From: Adiantum capillus-veneris
Taxonomy: Eukaryota; Streptophyta; Polypodiopsida; Polypodiales; Pteridaceae
NCBI GenBank assembly: GCA_014529385.2
Contig: CM043942.1
Span: 64,657,184 to 64,721,183 of the forward strand
DNA length: 64,000 bases
Direction of reading: 5' to 3'
Shown here: one piece after another, positions 22,648 through 34,700 of the stretch
Position numbering within the stretch: the stretch's first letter is position 1
Layout: each line of letters begins with the position of its first letter
Made by a program: the position numbers and the translations under genes
The notes under the pieces: generated by a model
Database searches by the model: none
Told to the model about the DNA's origin: nothing
Seen by the model: the letters and a program-made list of their open reading frames with translations, nothing else

Positions 22648-23480
22648 TGATGGGGGCTTTTCACAAGCCAAGATCCCATACCCCTCTTCTCTCGTCCCCA
22701 CCCCATGAAAACCCCCTCTTAGGGAGGGAGTGATAAAAGGCATTGGAAAAAAGTAAGAAAAAAATAAAGTATGATTATGTAAATATATAAGAAAGGTAAA
22801 ATAGGCCACCTCATGCCTGCGGGGCAGCCCATCCTCACCTTGCCTCCTTTTTCTTCACTATTGCCCCGCCGTGTGTCCCTTTTCCTCTCCTCCACTCAAA
22901 AGGTCAACCCCCTCTCTCTTCCCCTTGTCCTTTCTCCTTTCTCTCTCCCCTCAAGCTACCCCACCTCTCACCAATAATGCATTCTAACTCACCAATAATG
23001 CACCCTAACTCACATGCAACTTATGCTATCTTCCAAAACAGTATACCCCACCCCCCTTTTCTCTCTCCTACACTCTCCCATGATCCAAATACCCCCCTCT
23101 CTCTCTAAAATTCAAAATCTCTCTTGTCTTGTAGCCAGATGGCCTCCCCCACACTCACACACACTCAGTTTCACTGAAAAAGGTGCCCACAGACCCATCC
23201 CCACCCAGTGGTTACCTGATTTTCTTGTGTTCACACACGTCTGCACACAGATTCACCTCTTAACACACTCCCCTCTCTCCCCTCTTGTAATTACTTTATT
23301 CTCCATGTCACCTCTCACTTTTTTTCATCAACCCATCTCTCTCTCTTAGTCTCTCTCTCATGAGACTGCTGTTCTGGCACATATACACATAGCCAGACAA
23401 GTGGGGCCCACAGTCACATGGTTTGTGTAGATAATGATTTCTTCATTTCTAAATTCTAGAATTTCTCCCCACTCCTACCC

Positions 23481-23492
23481 TATATAAAGAGG
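23481..23492 (+). promoter_or_regulatory. TATA box of the V LTR
   Basis: TATATAAAGAGG has the same form as the TATA boxes in the X and Y LTRs. Transcription would start about 30 bp on, at the CA-rich stretch near 23515. Confidence 0.65.
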
Positions 23493-23957
23493 GGTCACTA
23501 TCACACTAAACACACACAACATCACCAAAGAACACACTATGCACTGTGTGTGCCTAGTGCACACACACACACCCACACCATCACCATCACCGCAATCACC
23601 ATGCTTGTCTTGAGCATGACCTCTACACCCTTGGCTATGGAAGATGAAGGGCAACTAAATGAAGGATGATGGCCATAACCCTCGTGCGAGTCTTCGCCAT
23701 CAACTCCCACCTATCCGCCATGTGCTCTACCACGCTCTCCCTTCTCATTCCCCTACCCTATGCTCCCCATTTCATCGCCTTATTCTCTAAATAAAGCTTG
23801 AGGTTTTGTGAGTATGTTTTCTTGCAATGTTTTTCCCATGTGAGGTGTGCGGAATCGCCACCTAGTCTTGTGTTTTGGAGTGAGCTTGTGTATGTGTGAA
23901 GGGTGTGCGGATTCGCCATCCTTTTGTGATGCCTAAGTACTAAGCCGCTATACCCCC

Positions 23958-23960
<3 letters not shown>

Positions 23961-24021
<61 letters not shown>
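23961..24021. repeat. (CT)n microsatellite
   Basis: About 30 CT units, preceded by a C8 run. Confidence 0.95.
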
Positions 24022-24026
<5 letters not shown>

Positions 24027-24234
24027 ACTTGATCTCATTCCCTTTCCTCTTCATCATTGCTCCCAAGCATCCGTCTCTCTTGGATGAAAACTTTGTTATG
24101 GTGGTGTGTTGTTTGCGTCCTAGCCGCTGAAGCTAAGTGGTGCCCCCTGTTTGCTTTACCATGACAGGCTCGAGGCGCGCCATTCGGTCCCCGGTGTTTT
24201 AGAGGCCGTCGGGGGTTCGGGGCTCGCTTTGCTC

Positions 24235-26163
24235 CCGTCAGCATATTGACCACCTCTTCGGTACCTATGGCATGCACCTGTGCTTGCACCCCCTCTTTTG
24301 CACAAGGTTCTTCCATAGTGACCCAAAACATGTCAGCATCAATCTTGAGCATATCATCCTTGCTTTCTTATTCTCTGTATTTGTATAGCCCTCATCATAG
24401 GCCGTTTTAGTCTCGTACTCATAGCTGGTGGTGTCCCCTTCATCTCTCGCCGCCATAGGATGAAAATGGCTTTCATTCGTCTTCAGATCCAACACCACTT
24501 GTCTTCCTTTCTCTTTATCAGGTAAGGTGAACACTTTGCTTTCCCAATCCTGTTTGGCACCTATTGCCAACAGCCATGGCCTACCCTAGATGATAGGATA
24601 TGCGTTATCCCTAGCTTTCATCACAAAGAAGTCTATCAAGCACTCTATACCCATCACTTCCACTCTTACATACTAGGCCATGACCAAACACCTAGCTTTA
24701 GCATGGTTAGCTATCCTCATGCGCACATTCGACTTGGCTACCGCCTTAACCCCTGTTTCCTTTAGCTTCTGTCATGACAGAAACATGTGCTCCCCCATCT
24801 ACATAGGCTTGAGCCTGCATCCTTTTCTCGATGACAACATCCACCAAAGGAAGAACATCCGTCAGGCTACCTACCCTGAGTGCCATATTTTGCACTGCCT
24901 GCAGATTGCCCTTACCCCTTGGTAGCCTAGTGCTAACACTAGTCGACCACTGCCGCCTCAATGTTGGGCTCAATGCCAACAACTATCCAAAAGTAATATT
25001 AGCTCTTTGGACATTACTCACCAAATCATACTATGGATGGCCGCGCCCAAGTTGGAAATCAGTTTTTTCAATACTGCAATGCCTTATTTTCTTGCTAGTT
25101 TCAGGCTTCTCTTTCCCCTCGTATACTTTCTCTTTACCTTTACAAGCTCTAGTCTCCCGCTCAGTTTGTGTCTCCCTTTCATATCTCGCTCTTTTGTTGG
25201 CCAACACTTCAACATCCTGTTTATCCACCCCAATGATGTTCACCCTCGAGACTTCACTGCCATCCGTTTGGGCTTGTTGTAGTGGATTCTCAACTATCTA
25301 CTCCCTTGGACCATTAAATTGTGCTTGGCCTCTCCCTCTGCCAAACAATGGGTAGAAACCACCTCTTTCCCTCATCGGATGGGGACAGTCGGGTGCATAA
25401 TGCCCTTCTTCACCGCAATGATAGCACCTTCCAGGTAGAGGCCTTTCCCTCCCCCTTGCTCTTGTTGGCTGTCCCCTCTCCATTACACTCAATCGCAGCT
25501 CTTTCATATGCTCCGATAGATCCTGAACCGTACGTATCCGCTGCTATGGAATAGCATCCGTAAGCTCTATTCCCTTGATTTTCCTCCTGAGTTGACTCTC
25601 GAGGGCTTTGTGGTTGAACAGGTGCCATTGCTTCATAATCTGCTATGCCCTGCTCTATCTTTTGTTTAATTTTTCAACTTTTTGACCTTGCAATTGCCAT
25701 AGCCCCATTGTAGTTCTCTGGGCTTTCAAAGTCCATTTTCTCTCTCACCTTTGGATGTAAGCATACCATAAACTTACCTAATTTGAAGTACTCACCATTG
25801 GCTAGCTGCATAGCTGCTACTAACTCTGCCCAACATGCTTCAAAACGATCCAAAAAAAAGCTGAATTCCTCACCTACATCCTGCTTTAGAGCCTTTAGCC
25901 TCGCATCCATCTCAGCTTGAGAAGCTTCTTTATGAAAATCATGCAAAAATCCTGCCCGTAGAGCCGGCCATGCCTATCTCGGCTCAATCTCCAAAGCTTC
26001 GAACCACAGTTTGGCCTTTCCATGCATCACCAAAGGGAAGGTTTGCATCTTGTTGTTCTCATTAGGCATTCACAAAGACAACATGTACAGTTCAAAATCT
26101 GCAAGCCATTCATTTGGATTCTCTTCACCTGTAAAAATTGGACCATAGCTTCGGGGCGCCATC
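24235..26163 (-). pseudogene. Element B gag-protease remnant
   Basis: ATG 26163 begins MAPRSYGPIFTGEENP, like W gag (MAGRSYGPIFTREESP). The capsid region is clear at 25946-25674 (FHKEASQAEMDARLKALKQ, LHPKVREKMDFESPENYNG). A CCHC knuckle (CYHCGEEGHYAPDC) lies near 25430. Protease is at 24982-24600 with AYVDGGAHVSVMTE, then GRPWLLAIGAKQDWESKVF; the usual D-S/T-G-A reads DGGA. The last homology to pol is the acidic linker ending near 24240. Stops near 25985, 25673 and 25555 and frame changes inside protease break it. Confidence 0.8.
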
Positions 26164-26216
26164 CTTACCTATACGAAAACCTGTATTTTCTTTCACCGAC
26201 AGGAGCAATCAGTGTG

Positions 26217-26236
26217 CTCCTCCGTGGGGGGCACCA
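26217..26236 (-). promoter_or_regulatory. Primer binding site of element B
   Basis: On the minus strand TGGTGCCCCCCACGGAGGAG follows the LTR end after a GAAGA-type 5-bp gap. It is a variant of the site in W and X (TGGTGCCCCCACTGAGGAG). I do not recognise the priming tRNA. Confidence 0.7.
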
Positions 26237-26241
26237 GAAGA

Positions 26242-28038
26242 TGGATAGGGGGAAAGGGAGACACACCCAAAACACAAGTATCCTACCTCTCTACAACCTA
26301 GGGTAAACACAACCCCCCAATCCACTGGGATTAACCTTCAAAATCCTCTTTCCTACTAGTAGACCGCCGCCTGCAAACCTCTTGAGTCAATCACACTATA
26401 TCTGATCACGATCGAACACATATGCACCACATGACACATTTTGAAGCTTCCCACGCACACCAGAGCCTCTTTCTCTCTCTTTGCCACAAGACAACGCCGG
26501 TTTGAGGGGGCACATTGGCCTACACACACACCCGACACCGCGAACACAAGCACAAGAGCAATAGAGCAGGCAGGGGGAAATGGAGAAACATGCCAATAAG
26601 CGGGCAATCCTTGTTTTTTCCTTTATTCAAGATAGACAAGTACAAACGGCCTACTCGACACAACCTGGACGGGAACAAAAAGCTGATCACTACAACCCTC
26701 ATTGGTGCTGTGGCCGAGAATCGGTCTTTCTTCCTCTTGCATTCATTGTCAAAGCACGTACGCACGCAAGCGAGCTCCTTCCTCTTGAGATCTCGTTGCA
26801 AAAGCACGCATTACGAGTCTCCCCTCGAAATTGATCCATGCTTGATAGAGCCAAAAGAAGACCCTTCTCCAAAAAACCTCATCGCGTTCTCTCCAGCCCA
26901 AAAAAAACCCTCTCATCTTCCCCTTTTTCAAGAACAAAAAAGCCTCCTTTTCTTTAACTTCCCAAGGGGGCAATGACGGCGCGCCTCCTTTTCTTTAACT
27001 TCCCAAGGGGCAACGACAGCGCCGTCGTTTCCCTCCTTCTTTATCCCCTTTTTCTAGAAAAGGGTTTCCACTTGTTTTCCTTATAAAATAATTCTAAATG
27101 CAAAACCTCCATGGCTCATCTTTGTTCCACTTTGCCAATTCTTCTTTTTTCCTTCCCACATTCTAACCATCTTTTACTTTTGAAGTTAGGCTACAATCAA
27201 GAGCTTTTCAAGCAAAGGTTTTGCATGTGGTCGGTGCTTCATGCGATTGGGTTTGCCAAACACCCATCACATCCATCCATTGGAATTCCATCCTACTGGT
27301 TTGAAACCATGAGAAATTTTCCAGCACTTCAATCTTTTTCGAGGCCATCAATTGAAACCGCCAGAAAATGGAAACATATTTGAGATCGCCTCCCATTGAC
27401 CTTGGCATATCTAGCCACCCATGATCCCGATCAACGAGCCATAAATTACGGCTAATTCCTCACATCATATGAAATTTTTTTGAGAACCTTAGCGAGCTCA
27501 ACAAAACCCCTGTCGATGTGCCTACCACTGTCGCCCAGCGAGCCCACAACTGGCCCCCTTGAAAACTTCATCGACCCATAACTTGCAGATCTGAGCTCCA
27601 AATAGTGATCCGAAAAGACTGGCATGCTCCACAACTTGAGCTTTACACACCTGCTTGTGCATTCTAGCTCGGGCCAGCTGTCCCCATCTCGCGTGCCCAT
27701 CGGGGATCCGCAAGACCTTCCAACTTTGAACTTGCACATCTTTCACACCGAACCTCCGTTTGACGAGCCATCTAGACGGGCCTCAAGAGTATCTTGAGCC
27801 CTACATTCCAAGGCACATTCCATACATTTTGAACACTTTGGTATGCCATCCCAATTATCCCAATTAGAAGGCCCCTTGGCCTAAAAAACCACTTTAGACA
27901 TACATTTTCGCTACCACTAGTTTGTCAAAGACTGACCCGCCTGCTTTAGCTTGTCGCCATGCACCTGCTAGCATCCATAGCACTGCTTGTCACGCTTCCT
28001 CTCATGGACCAACTTTGGCTACACCAATGTATAGAGAT
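26242..28038 (-). repeat. 5' LTR of element B
   Basis: The lower end TGGATAGGGG at 26242 is fixed by the primer site. The upper end is set by similarity to the A LTR start, though the first bases have diverged. About 1.8 kb. It contains a 41-bp direct tandem duplication at 26943-27024 (CCTCCTTTTCTTTAACTTCC and following). Confidence 0.75.
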
Positions 28039-28960
28039 CATCAAATTTAGTATGCCCGCTCGATGTTATCTTTTCTTGGCAAGCCATGTTTAGGCTTAGC
28101 ATAGCTTTCCAATAAGCCCATTAAAAAAAACATACCCCGATGGGGTTTGGTGGATTGCCACATCACCACTAACCGTATTATTTGTGATCATGTTAATTGT
28201 GATTATATGAATGTGATAAGAAATATAATGATCACAAGGAATTTTACATGATTGCATGAATATTAAATCCTTGTTTCCAAAGCATAGGAAAGGGGAGATC
28301 CTGTGCAATGAGCATCCCCTTTTGGAGTTCCAACCATAGAAGCTCTAGGTGGCTCATTTCATGCATTTATTTGGGGGCAAGTGCACTAGCCATGTCCTTG
28401 CTCCCCACACTTGAACCACTTGTTTTCTTTGCAAAAATTCTCTAGCTCTTTAGGGAGAGTCTATTCTTACCTTTGCAGACTCCTTTCTTGTTATCTTTTT
28501 TCTTGTTGTTGCTTGAGTTGCCTTCAAACTAATTTTGAGATCTCTTTAGTCTCATTTGGTCCTTTAGTTTTCATGAGCTTAAAATTCCTCTTAGCCCATT
28601 GTTTAATTTGTGGAGCAACCATAATATGATGTATGACTCTAGAGATGATCTTGGCCTTTGAGAGTTGACATTACTAGCCGGAAAAGACATGCCATATGGG
28701 GTGGCCTCTACACCACACATAGTGTGAACATCCCCAAGAATCATCTCAAGGTAGGAGTGATCCTATAGGTAGGAAGGGGAACCACCTAGCATAAGTGCGG
28801 CTAGGACACAAACATTCATGACCTACGGTAACAAAAGTGAAATGCCCTCTAGGTAATCAACATGAAATGGTGGTATAATAGACATCCATATGTAAAGAAC
28901 ATGCCTCATCACTAGTCATTAGTGTGTGCACGAGAGAGGTATGTGACAAGCTCGTAACAG
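28039..28960. other. Unassigned stretch between elements B and X/Y
   Basis: No ORF or repeat is recognised. It may be the original target DNA of Y. Confidence 0.4.
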
Positions 28961-29024
28961 GGCACACTGACTGATGGGAAATCAAAATAGAGAATGGATG
29001 AAACATCCCATAAGTCAGTGTGCC
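28961..29024. repeat. Inverted repeat at the outer end of the Y 3' LTR
   Basis: GGCACACTGACTGATGGGA pairs with TCCCATAAGTCAGTGTGCC (19-nt arms, small bulge) around a 26-nt loop. The loop holds ATCAAAATAGAGAATGG, repeated directly at 29032-29052 and found again at 46979 near the inner end of the Y 5' LTR. Confidence 0.7.
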
Positions 29025-29052
29025 TTCAATCAAAATAGAGAATGGAGCTCTC

Positions 29053-30203
29053 AATTTCAATGCTTCGTCATCCCTCCCAGAGACAAGGAAAGCCATCTCC
29101 AAGTTATCCAAAAAATCCCCAGCATTTTCCCCACTACGCCCAAAAAATTTGGGAAAGCCATCATAAAAGTGGGTTGCCTTCCTCTCAATACAGCACAAAG
29201 ATGAAAACGTCTAGGCCCAAATCATATCTTATTAAGGGTATAATAAATGGATTGATAGATGCATTAATCTCAGCTAGACGACGAGGGCCTAGTAAGTCCC
29301 TTATGATGTTTTGGAACCTAAGATTTGTGCTAGCTATTATATGCACAGTTTGTCTAGCAAGAGCTTGGAAAGGTCCATATAAATCCCTATGATTCATGGA
29401 GTATGCTTAAAGCAAGATGAAGATGTGAACATCAAAAGATACATTATACTCCAAAATAGGTAATATTATAGGGTCAGGGGACAGCAATATCTCTCTCAAC
29501 CTCTCAACTCCAAAATAGAAGACCAATCTTTGTTGGAAAAAAATCTTTCTATCAATGCGCACATTCACCCTAATATTCTGAACTGATTGAAAGTTGTAGA
29601 AAATGGGATTACACATTGGTGCATTAATTACAAACTTCCATGAAGCACTTCATTGAAGTTGAGCTCTCTTGGATCCCACCATTTGAGAGATGCAAAGAAT
29701 TTGCTCACCAGTGATTAGCCTAGCTTTGGTGTGACCATCTTCAGCTTTGTAGAGTTCATAGGGTTCGATGGCTACCCTCTCAACCACCTTGAGCCTTCTT
29801 GCTAGTAGTAGTTGGAGTGCATCACCATATGTAGCCTCTTGCCAATACCGCACCCCATTGATGTGTAGCTCCTCCTCCAAAAACTTGTTAATTCCTGAGT
29901 TTGAGAGTGCTTTCACCACCTGAAGTCGAGGCTTCAAAGGAAGTGTCTTCACACTAGCCACAAAGCACTCAACACAATTTTTTGACCTAGCGACTTGATG
30001 ACTACAAGATTTTCCTTGAAGCAAAGAAGGGTGTGTGTAGTTAACTCTCTTTACCCACATACGTGCCGTTTGTCGATAAAGACGCTTCTTTTCTCGAGCT
30101 TCTTGGGGAGACCATAGTGGAAGTCTCGGAGAATTTGATGGATCTTCCTTCATAGGATTGATAGAGCGCTGCTTGAGAACTCCTCAGTGGGGGCACCAAT
30201 TTA
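29053..30203 (-). repeat. Second, partial internal copy of element X (leader and gag start)
   Basis: Below the X 3' LTR the sequence continues with a primer site (30198-30183), the whole leader with its three ORFs, and the first ~55 codons of gag. It is nearly identical to 36770-37920 and breaks off at 29053. The arrangement LTR-internal-LTR-internal' is what unequal recombination between LTRs of tandem copies would leave. Confidence 0.9.
29650..30153 (-). CDS. 167-codon leader ORF, second copy
   Basis: It differs from the ORF at 37367-37870 by one visible residue (EEELHI against EGELHI). It begins 30 bp after the primer site. No known domain is seen. It is followed, as in the first copy, by two related ORFs of 69 and 70 codons at 29616-29407 and 29397-29185. 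Confidence 0.5.
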   Translation of the reverse strand: MKEDPSNSPRLPLWSPQEAREKKRLYRQTARMWVKRVNYTHPSLLQGKSCSHQVARSKNCVECFVASVKTLPLKPRLQVVKALSNSGINKFLEEELHINGVRYWQEATYGDALQLLLARRLKVVERVAIEPYELYKAEDGHTKARLITGEQILCISQMVGSKRAQLQ

Positions 30204-30318
30204 TGACGAAGGAAATTTGGAATGGCGGCCTCTACACCAAAACAAACTCCATTGCGCCACAAGGGAAATGAGATGAGGGCACCACCTAGTCTTGGAAGCG
30301 TGGACTAGGACCGCTACA

Positions 30319-30398
<80 letters not shown>

Positions 30399-31680
30399 AC
30401 TATGAATAAAGCATTAACCGTAGTGTGTGTACAAGGAATGGATGACTTCAAACACTCCCAACACAAATAGCATATAGATTACCAAACAATCACTCAAGGA
30501 TTAGCCAAGATCACATCAAGCATTCTCACACACATATAAAACATTTCTCTTAATTAACATAAGTAAGAGGAGGAGAGGTTACTAGCATGAAACAATTTGC
30601 ACTCTAGGATGTGCAAGAATAGAGTGAATGAATGAGCTTATGGGCTCATGGTGAGTGATACAAAGGCTCAATGGGGCTGAGGGAGGCTTGAAATTACAAA
30701 GGGGAAGGCCTCTTTATATAGGAAAGAGAGTGATTAGGAGTGAGGTTAAGATCCAAGTGTAATTTGTACAAATGAAGCTTGATTAGGGACATTCAACCAA
30801 TGAAGAAGCTCCTTCCAAGTGATTTGTTGACCAATTAGCTCCATCATCACTTGTGTTGTCTTCACTCCTTCCTCCATAGCTTGAGTCCAAGAGCTTCCTT
30901 ATTTTAAAATGTAAAGAATCTACATAAAATCAATACATATCTAGTAATAATAGGAAGGGGTTGAATGAGAACTTATGAATTACAACAAGATTAAGCATGA
31001 CTTGAGAGGTGATTAGAAGAGGAACTTTGATGGGTTTTTGAGCTTGAGAGAGAGAAGGAAGGAGAGGAGGGTGAGAAGACTAATGGCTGATTTTAGAGAA
31101 GGTCTCAATGTGGAAAAGGAAGGGTGTGTGTGTGTAAAGGTAGAGGGGGTGGTCTCCACCACAGTTGAAAAAACTGGCGTCCACCATTTTGGCCATATCG
31201 CCTAGACCGTAGATGCAAAAATTATAAAAAAAATATGGCCAGAATCTCCAACTCATCAGCTACAACTTTGATGAGGAAAACTTTTCCTGGATCGGAGTGG
31301 AAGTATTTTTTAAAAATTCAGCAAAATCATGTGTATGGTTTCTTCCTTTACCAAGTCTTCCACTTGGGTCCCATTTGTTTGAATCATCATATGGCTCCAA
31401 AGCCATGATGATATGAGCCACTCATGACCCTTGAATCATGGGTGCATGGCTCCACAACCACATGATATCTTTTCTTTTCACATTTACATATTTTCCCTTC
31501 CCTTTACCACTAGGTTCTCCCTCTACCTTTCACCTCCGGTGAACTAGTCAAGGAAAAATCATTTTTAAAAAAAAAAATTTCCCAAGAGGTTGTTCTCACT
31601 CTTTCTTTTATTGTAAACCTCTAGAAGCAAGGAAAACCAACAAAATATGATAAACAAAAATTTGTGATAGGCTCGGATCA
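30204..31680 (-). repeat. 3' LTR of element X
   Basis: Minus strand: begins TGATCCGAGCC after the polypurine tract and ends CCTTCGTCA. It holds a TATA box at 30722-30711 (TATATAAAGAGG) about 510 bp from its end, and a long GA tract in the R/U5 part. Confidence 0.9.
30322..30396. repeat. (AG)n microsatellite in the X 3' LTR
   Basis: About 37 AG units; the matching tract in the 5' LTR (38040-38119) has about 40. Confidence 0.95.
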
Positions 31681-31722
31681 TAGCCCCCCCAAACCTGGCT
31701 AGGGGTATTTATGCCTCTAGCC
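31681..31722 (-). promoter_or_regulatory. PPT-proximal hairpin and polypurine tract of element X
   Basis: In the sense strand GGCTAGAGGCA pairs with TACCCCTAGCC around TAAA (31722-31697; nine pairs and two A-C mismatches). The first base of the stem is the last base of the gag-pol stop codon TAG. The purine tract GGTTTGGGGGGG follows, then CTA and the LTR. Confidence 0.75.
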
Positions 31723-34700
31723 TACTTTCTTTGATCTTGAGCTGACCTTATCCTGATGTGATAAGGCTTTAGACGCCATCCATTTGTCCTGGTCTTGTGC
31801 ACTTTACCATCAATGTCTTGAAGTCTGTAAGAGCCATTTTTGAACTTTTTGGTGACCAAGAACGGGCCTTCCCATCGGAAAAGAAACTTTCCATCATTAC
31901 GAGTGTCGAAGCGATTGTCATATCGAAGCACCAGAGATCCCTTTTTGATGTCTTTGGATGCTAGCTTTTTGTTGAACTTTTCTCTGCGCTTCTCTGCTTC
32001 TTGAGAATAGTGGTTGATGGCTTCTTCACGATCCAATTGCAGCCTCTCTAGATCCATGATCCTTTGATGTACTTTCTCCTTTTGAGAGCCTACCTGGCTA
32101 CCCAATATTCGAAGACTTGTTAACTTCACTTCAATGGGCAAAAGCGCCTCCTTTCCATAAACCAAATGAAAGGGTGTGTACCCTAATGTGGTTTTGAAGG
32201 AGGTTCTATAGGCCCATAGAGCTCCATTCAGGTGTTTGTCCCAATCTTGGCGCTTAGCATGTACCTGTTTGGTGAGAATTTTGCAAATGATTCCATTTAC
32301 TTTTTCCACCAAACCATTGCACTGAGGGTAGTAAGGAGTAGAGTGTTGATGTTGAATATTTAGCTTCTTCATGAGTTCTCCTACCAAGTCTGCTCTAAAC
32401 CCTGTTCCTCTATCAGATAGTATTTCAAGAGGGGTGCCAAACCGGCAACAGATGTGGTCAAAGATGAACTGACTCACATCCTTAGCAGTAATTCTATTGG
32501 TCGGCATAGCCTCAGCCCATCTAGTCATGTAGTCTACTCCCATGATGATGTAATCTTTACCTGACTGAGTGCGTGGTAGAGGCCCTATGGCATCAATTCC
32601 CCACTTCTCAAAGGGCCCATATACCTTTATTGGGTTCTGAGGTTCAGCTATGAGCCGTCGTGGTCCTGCTTTCTGACATTCATCACATGTTTGACACCAG
32701 TATTTGACATCACGATGAAGACTTGGCCAAGTAAACCCAGCTTGTAGAACCTTTCTACTAGTGACGTCGTGTGCAAAGTGTCCTCCGCATATATCATCGT
32801 GACAAGCTTTTAAAATTTCTTTAATTTCACTCTTCAAAGGCACTCTCCTAAGCACACCATCCTTACCTAGACAATACAAGTCATCATTTACTATGCGATA
32901 CCTGGTAGCCTTCCTAGCTAACCATCGCCTTTCCCCTGCATTCAAGTGTTTAGGAGCCTCTCCTTGCTCCAGAATGTGCATAATATCTTCCAAGTCCTCC
33001 TTGCCTTGCTGAAGTGGAAGTTTGATGGCCACTGCTCCCACTATTGACTCATTTAACTTTGATGATGCTAGGTGGTCTGCATCCTTGTTCTGGTCTCTTG
33101 GCACATGATGTACTTGTGCCTCCCTAAATCTCCACATAAGAGCTTTGGCTTCTCTCATTTTAGTAGAGAGACGGGCATTTTTGCAGGCCCATGTACCTTG
33201 CATTTGCCTTACCAAAAGCATGGAGTCACCAAAAGCGTTTAATCTCTTAATTGAATTATCGAGGCACCAACAAAGGCCATGAATTAGAGCATGATATTCT
33301 GCTTCATTGTTGGAGTGGACATCTTCTAGAGTGATCCCTTCACCATGGATCCTCTCTCCCAATGGAGATAAGACCACAATGCCTACAGCTGCCTTATCCT
33401 TGGTTCTCTTGTATGCTCCATCATAGTAGAGGCTATAAGCATTGACCAAAGCCTCTGGAGCTGGAGGTGGTGGAAGTTCCTTTCTCTTCAAATGGAAAAC
33501 TTTTTCATAGCACTTGTTTGTTAAAATGTCGGCTAAGCATGCTCGAGTTGTTCTTTCAACCTGTATTGTATAATCAAACTCTTGAGGTCGCACCACCCAC
33601 TTTGCTATTTTGTCAGAGATTTCCATATGTTGTAGTGCATAGGGAAACATATCCTCCACAGTGATAATTACAAACCTCTTCGGCAGCAAGTATGGCCGAA
33701 ATTTGGTTACCGCAAACATGAGAGCTAACACTAGCTGTTCCATCAAGGTGTAGGCCTTCTCTGTGTTTTCCATGAGGCGGCTAGCAAAATACACGGGCCT
33801 CATAAAGGATGTTTTTGGATCTTTTTGTAGGAGGGCAGCACCAATGGCTTCTTCTCCCACACTTGGGTTTACGAAGAATGTTTCTTCCCAACAAGGTTGG
33901 AGGATTATAGGGAGTGACCCTAGCATTTTTTTAATCTCTCTAAAATGCCCTTCACTTTCTTCACTCCAAACAAGCGTCTCTTGACGAGTCAGCTGTTGTA
34001 GAGGAAATATCACTTGGGAGAGTAAGTGTATGAATCTACTCAAATATCTTAGCTTTTGCAAGAAGGAGATTAATTGTTTGATGGAAGTTGGGGAAGGTAG
34101 ATTTAGCAATGTTTCTATCTTTTCAGGATCTACCTCGATTCCATCAATGGACACTACATGCCCTAATAGTGTAACCTTGCTTTCCCCAATGTGACATTTG
34201 TCCTTGTTTAGTTGTCCACCCAGCTTAGCTAAACGAGTAAATCCTTCATCAATCTTGCCAAGATGCATACTTTTGGAGCTGTAAATACAAAAGTCATCTA
34301 TGAAAACCCTTATGGACTTACCAAAGTAAGGTTGGAAGACCATGTTCATGAATCGTTGAAAGGTGGCTGGAGAGTTGGTGAGACCAAAAGGCATGACTCG
34401 GAATGCAAAACATCCCCATGGTGTGATGAAAGTAGTCTTTTTCTGGTCCTCCTCTGCAATGCGTATTTGAAAGTAGCCAGAGTAGCCATCACACACTGTG
34501 TATCTCTCATGGCCTGCTACTTCATTTAGAATCTCATCTTGAAATGGGAGAGGGAAGTGGTCCCTCTTTGTTGCAGCATTTAGTGGCTTGTAATCCACGC
34601 ACACTCGCCATTTACCATTCTTCTTTGGCCTCACCACTACTGGGGAGACCCATTCTGAATCTTCCACTGGGTATATGAATCCTGCTTCTAAGAGTCTCTT

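Larger units (their letters stand above)
22648..24130 (+). repeat. LTR of element V
   Basis: It begins TGATGGGGGC directly after the polypurine tract. It contains a strong TATA box at 23481, an AATAAA-like poly(A) signal near 23789, and a CT tract. The end is uncertain. At 24138 the sequence TGGTGCCCCC matches the first ten bases of the primer site of W, X and B, so the LTR may end just before it; that would mean a tandem LTR-internal arrangement. Confidence 0.6.
24235..28038 (-). mobile_element. Element B: Tat-type Ty3/gypsy, LTR plus gag-protease, 3' truncated
   Basis: On the minus strand an LTR (28038-26242), a 5-bp gap, a primer site, then gag and protease follow each other; the element breaks off at about 24235, just before reverse transcriptase. 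The proteins match W closely and the LTR matches A. Stops and frameshifts are frequent. Confidence 0.8.
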
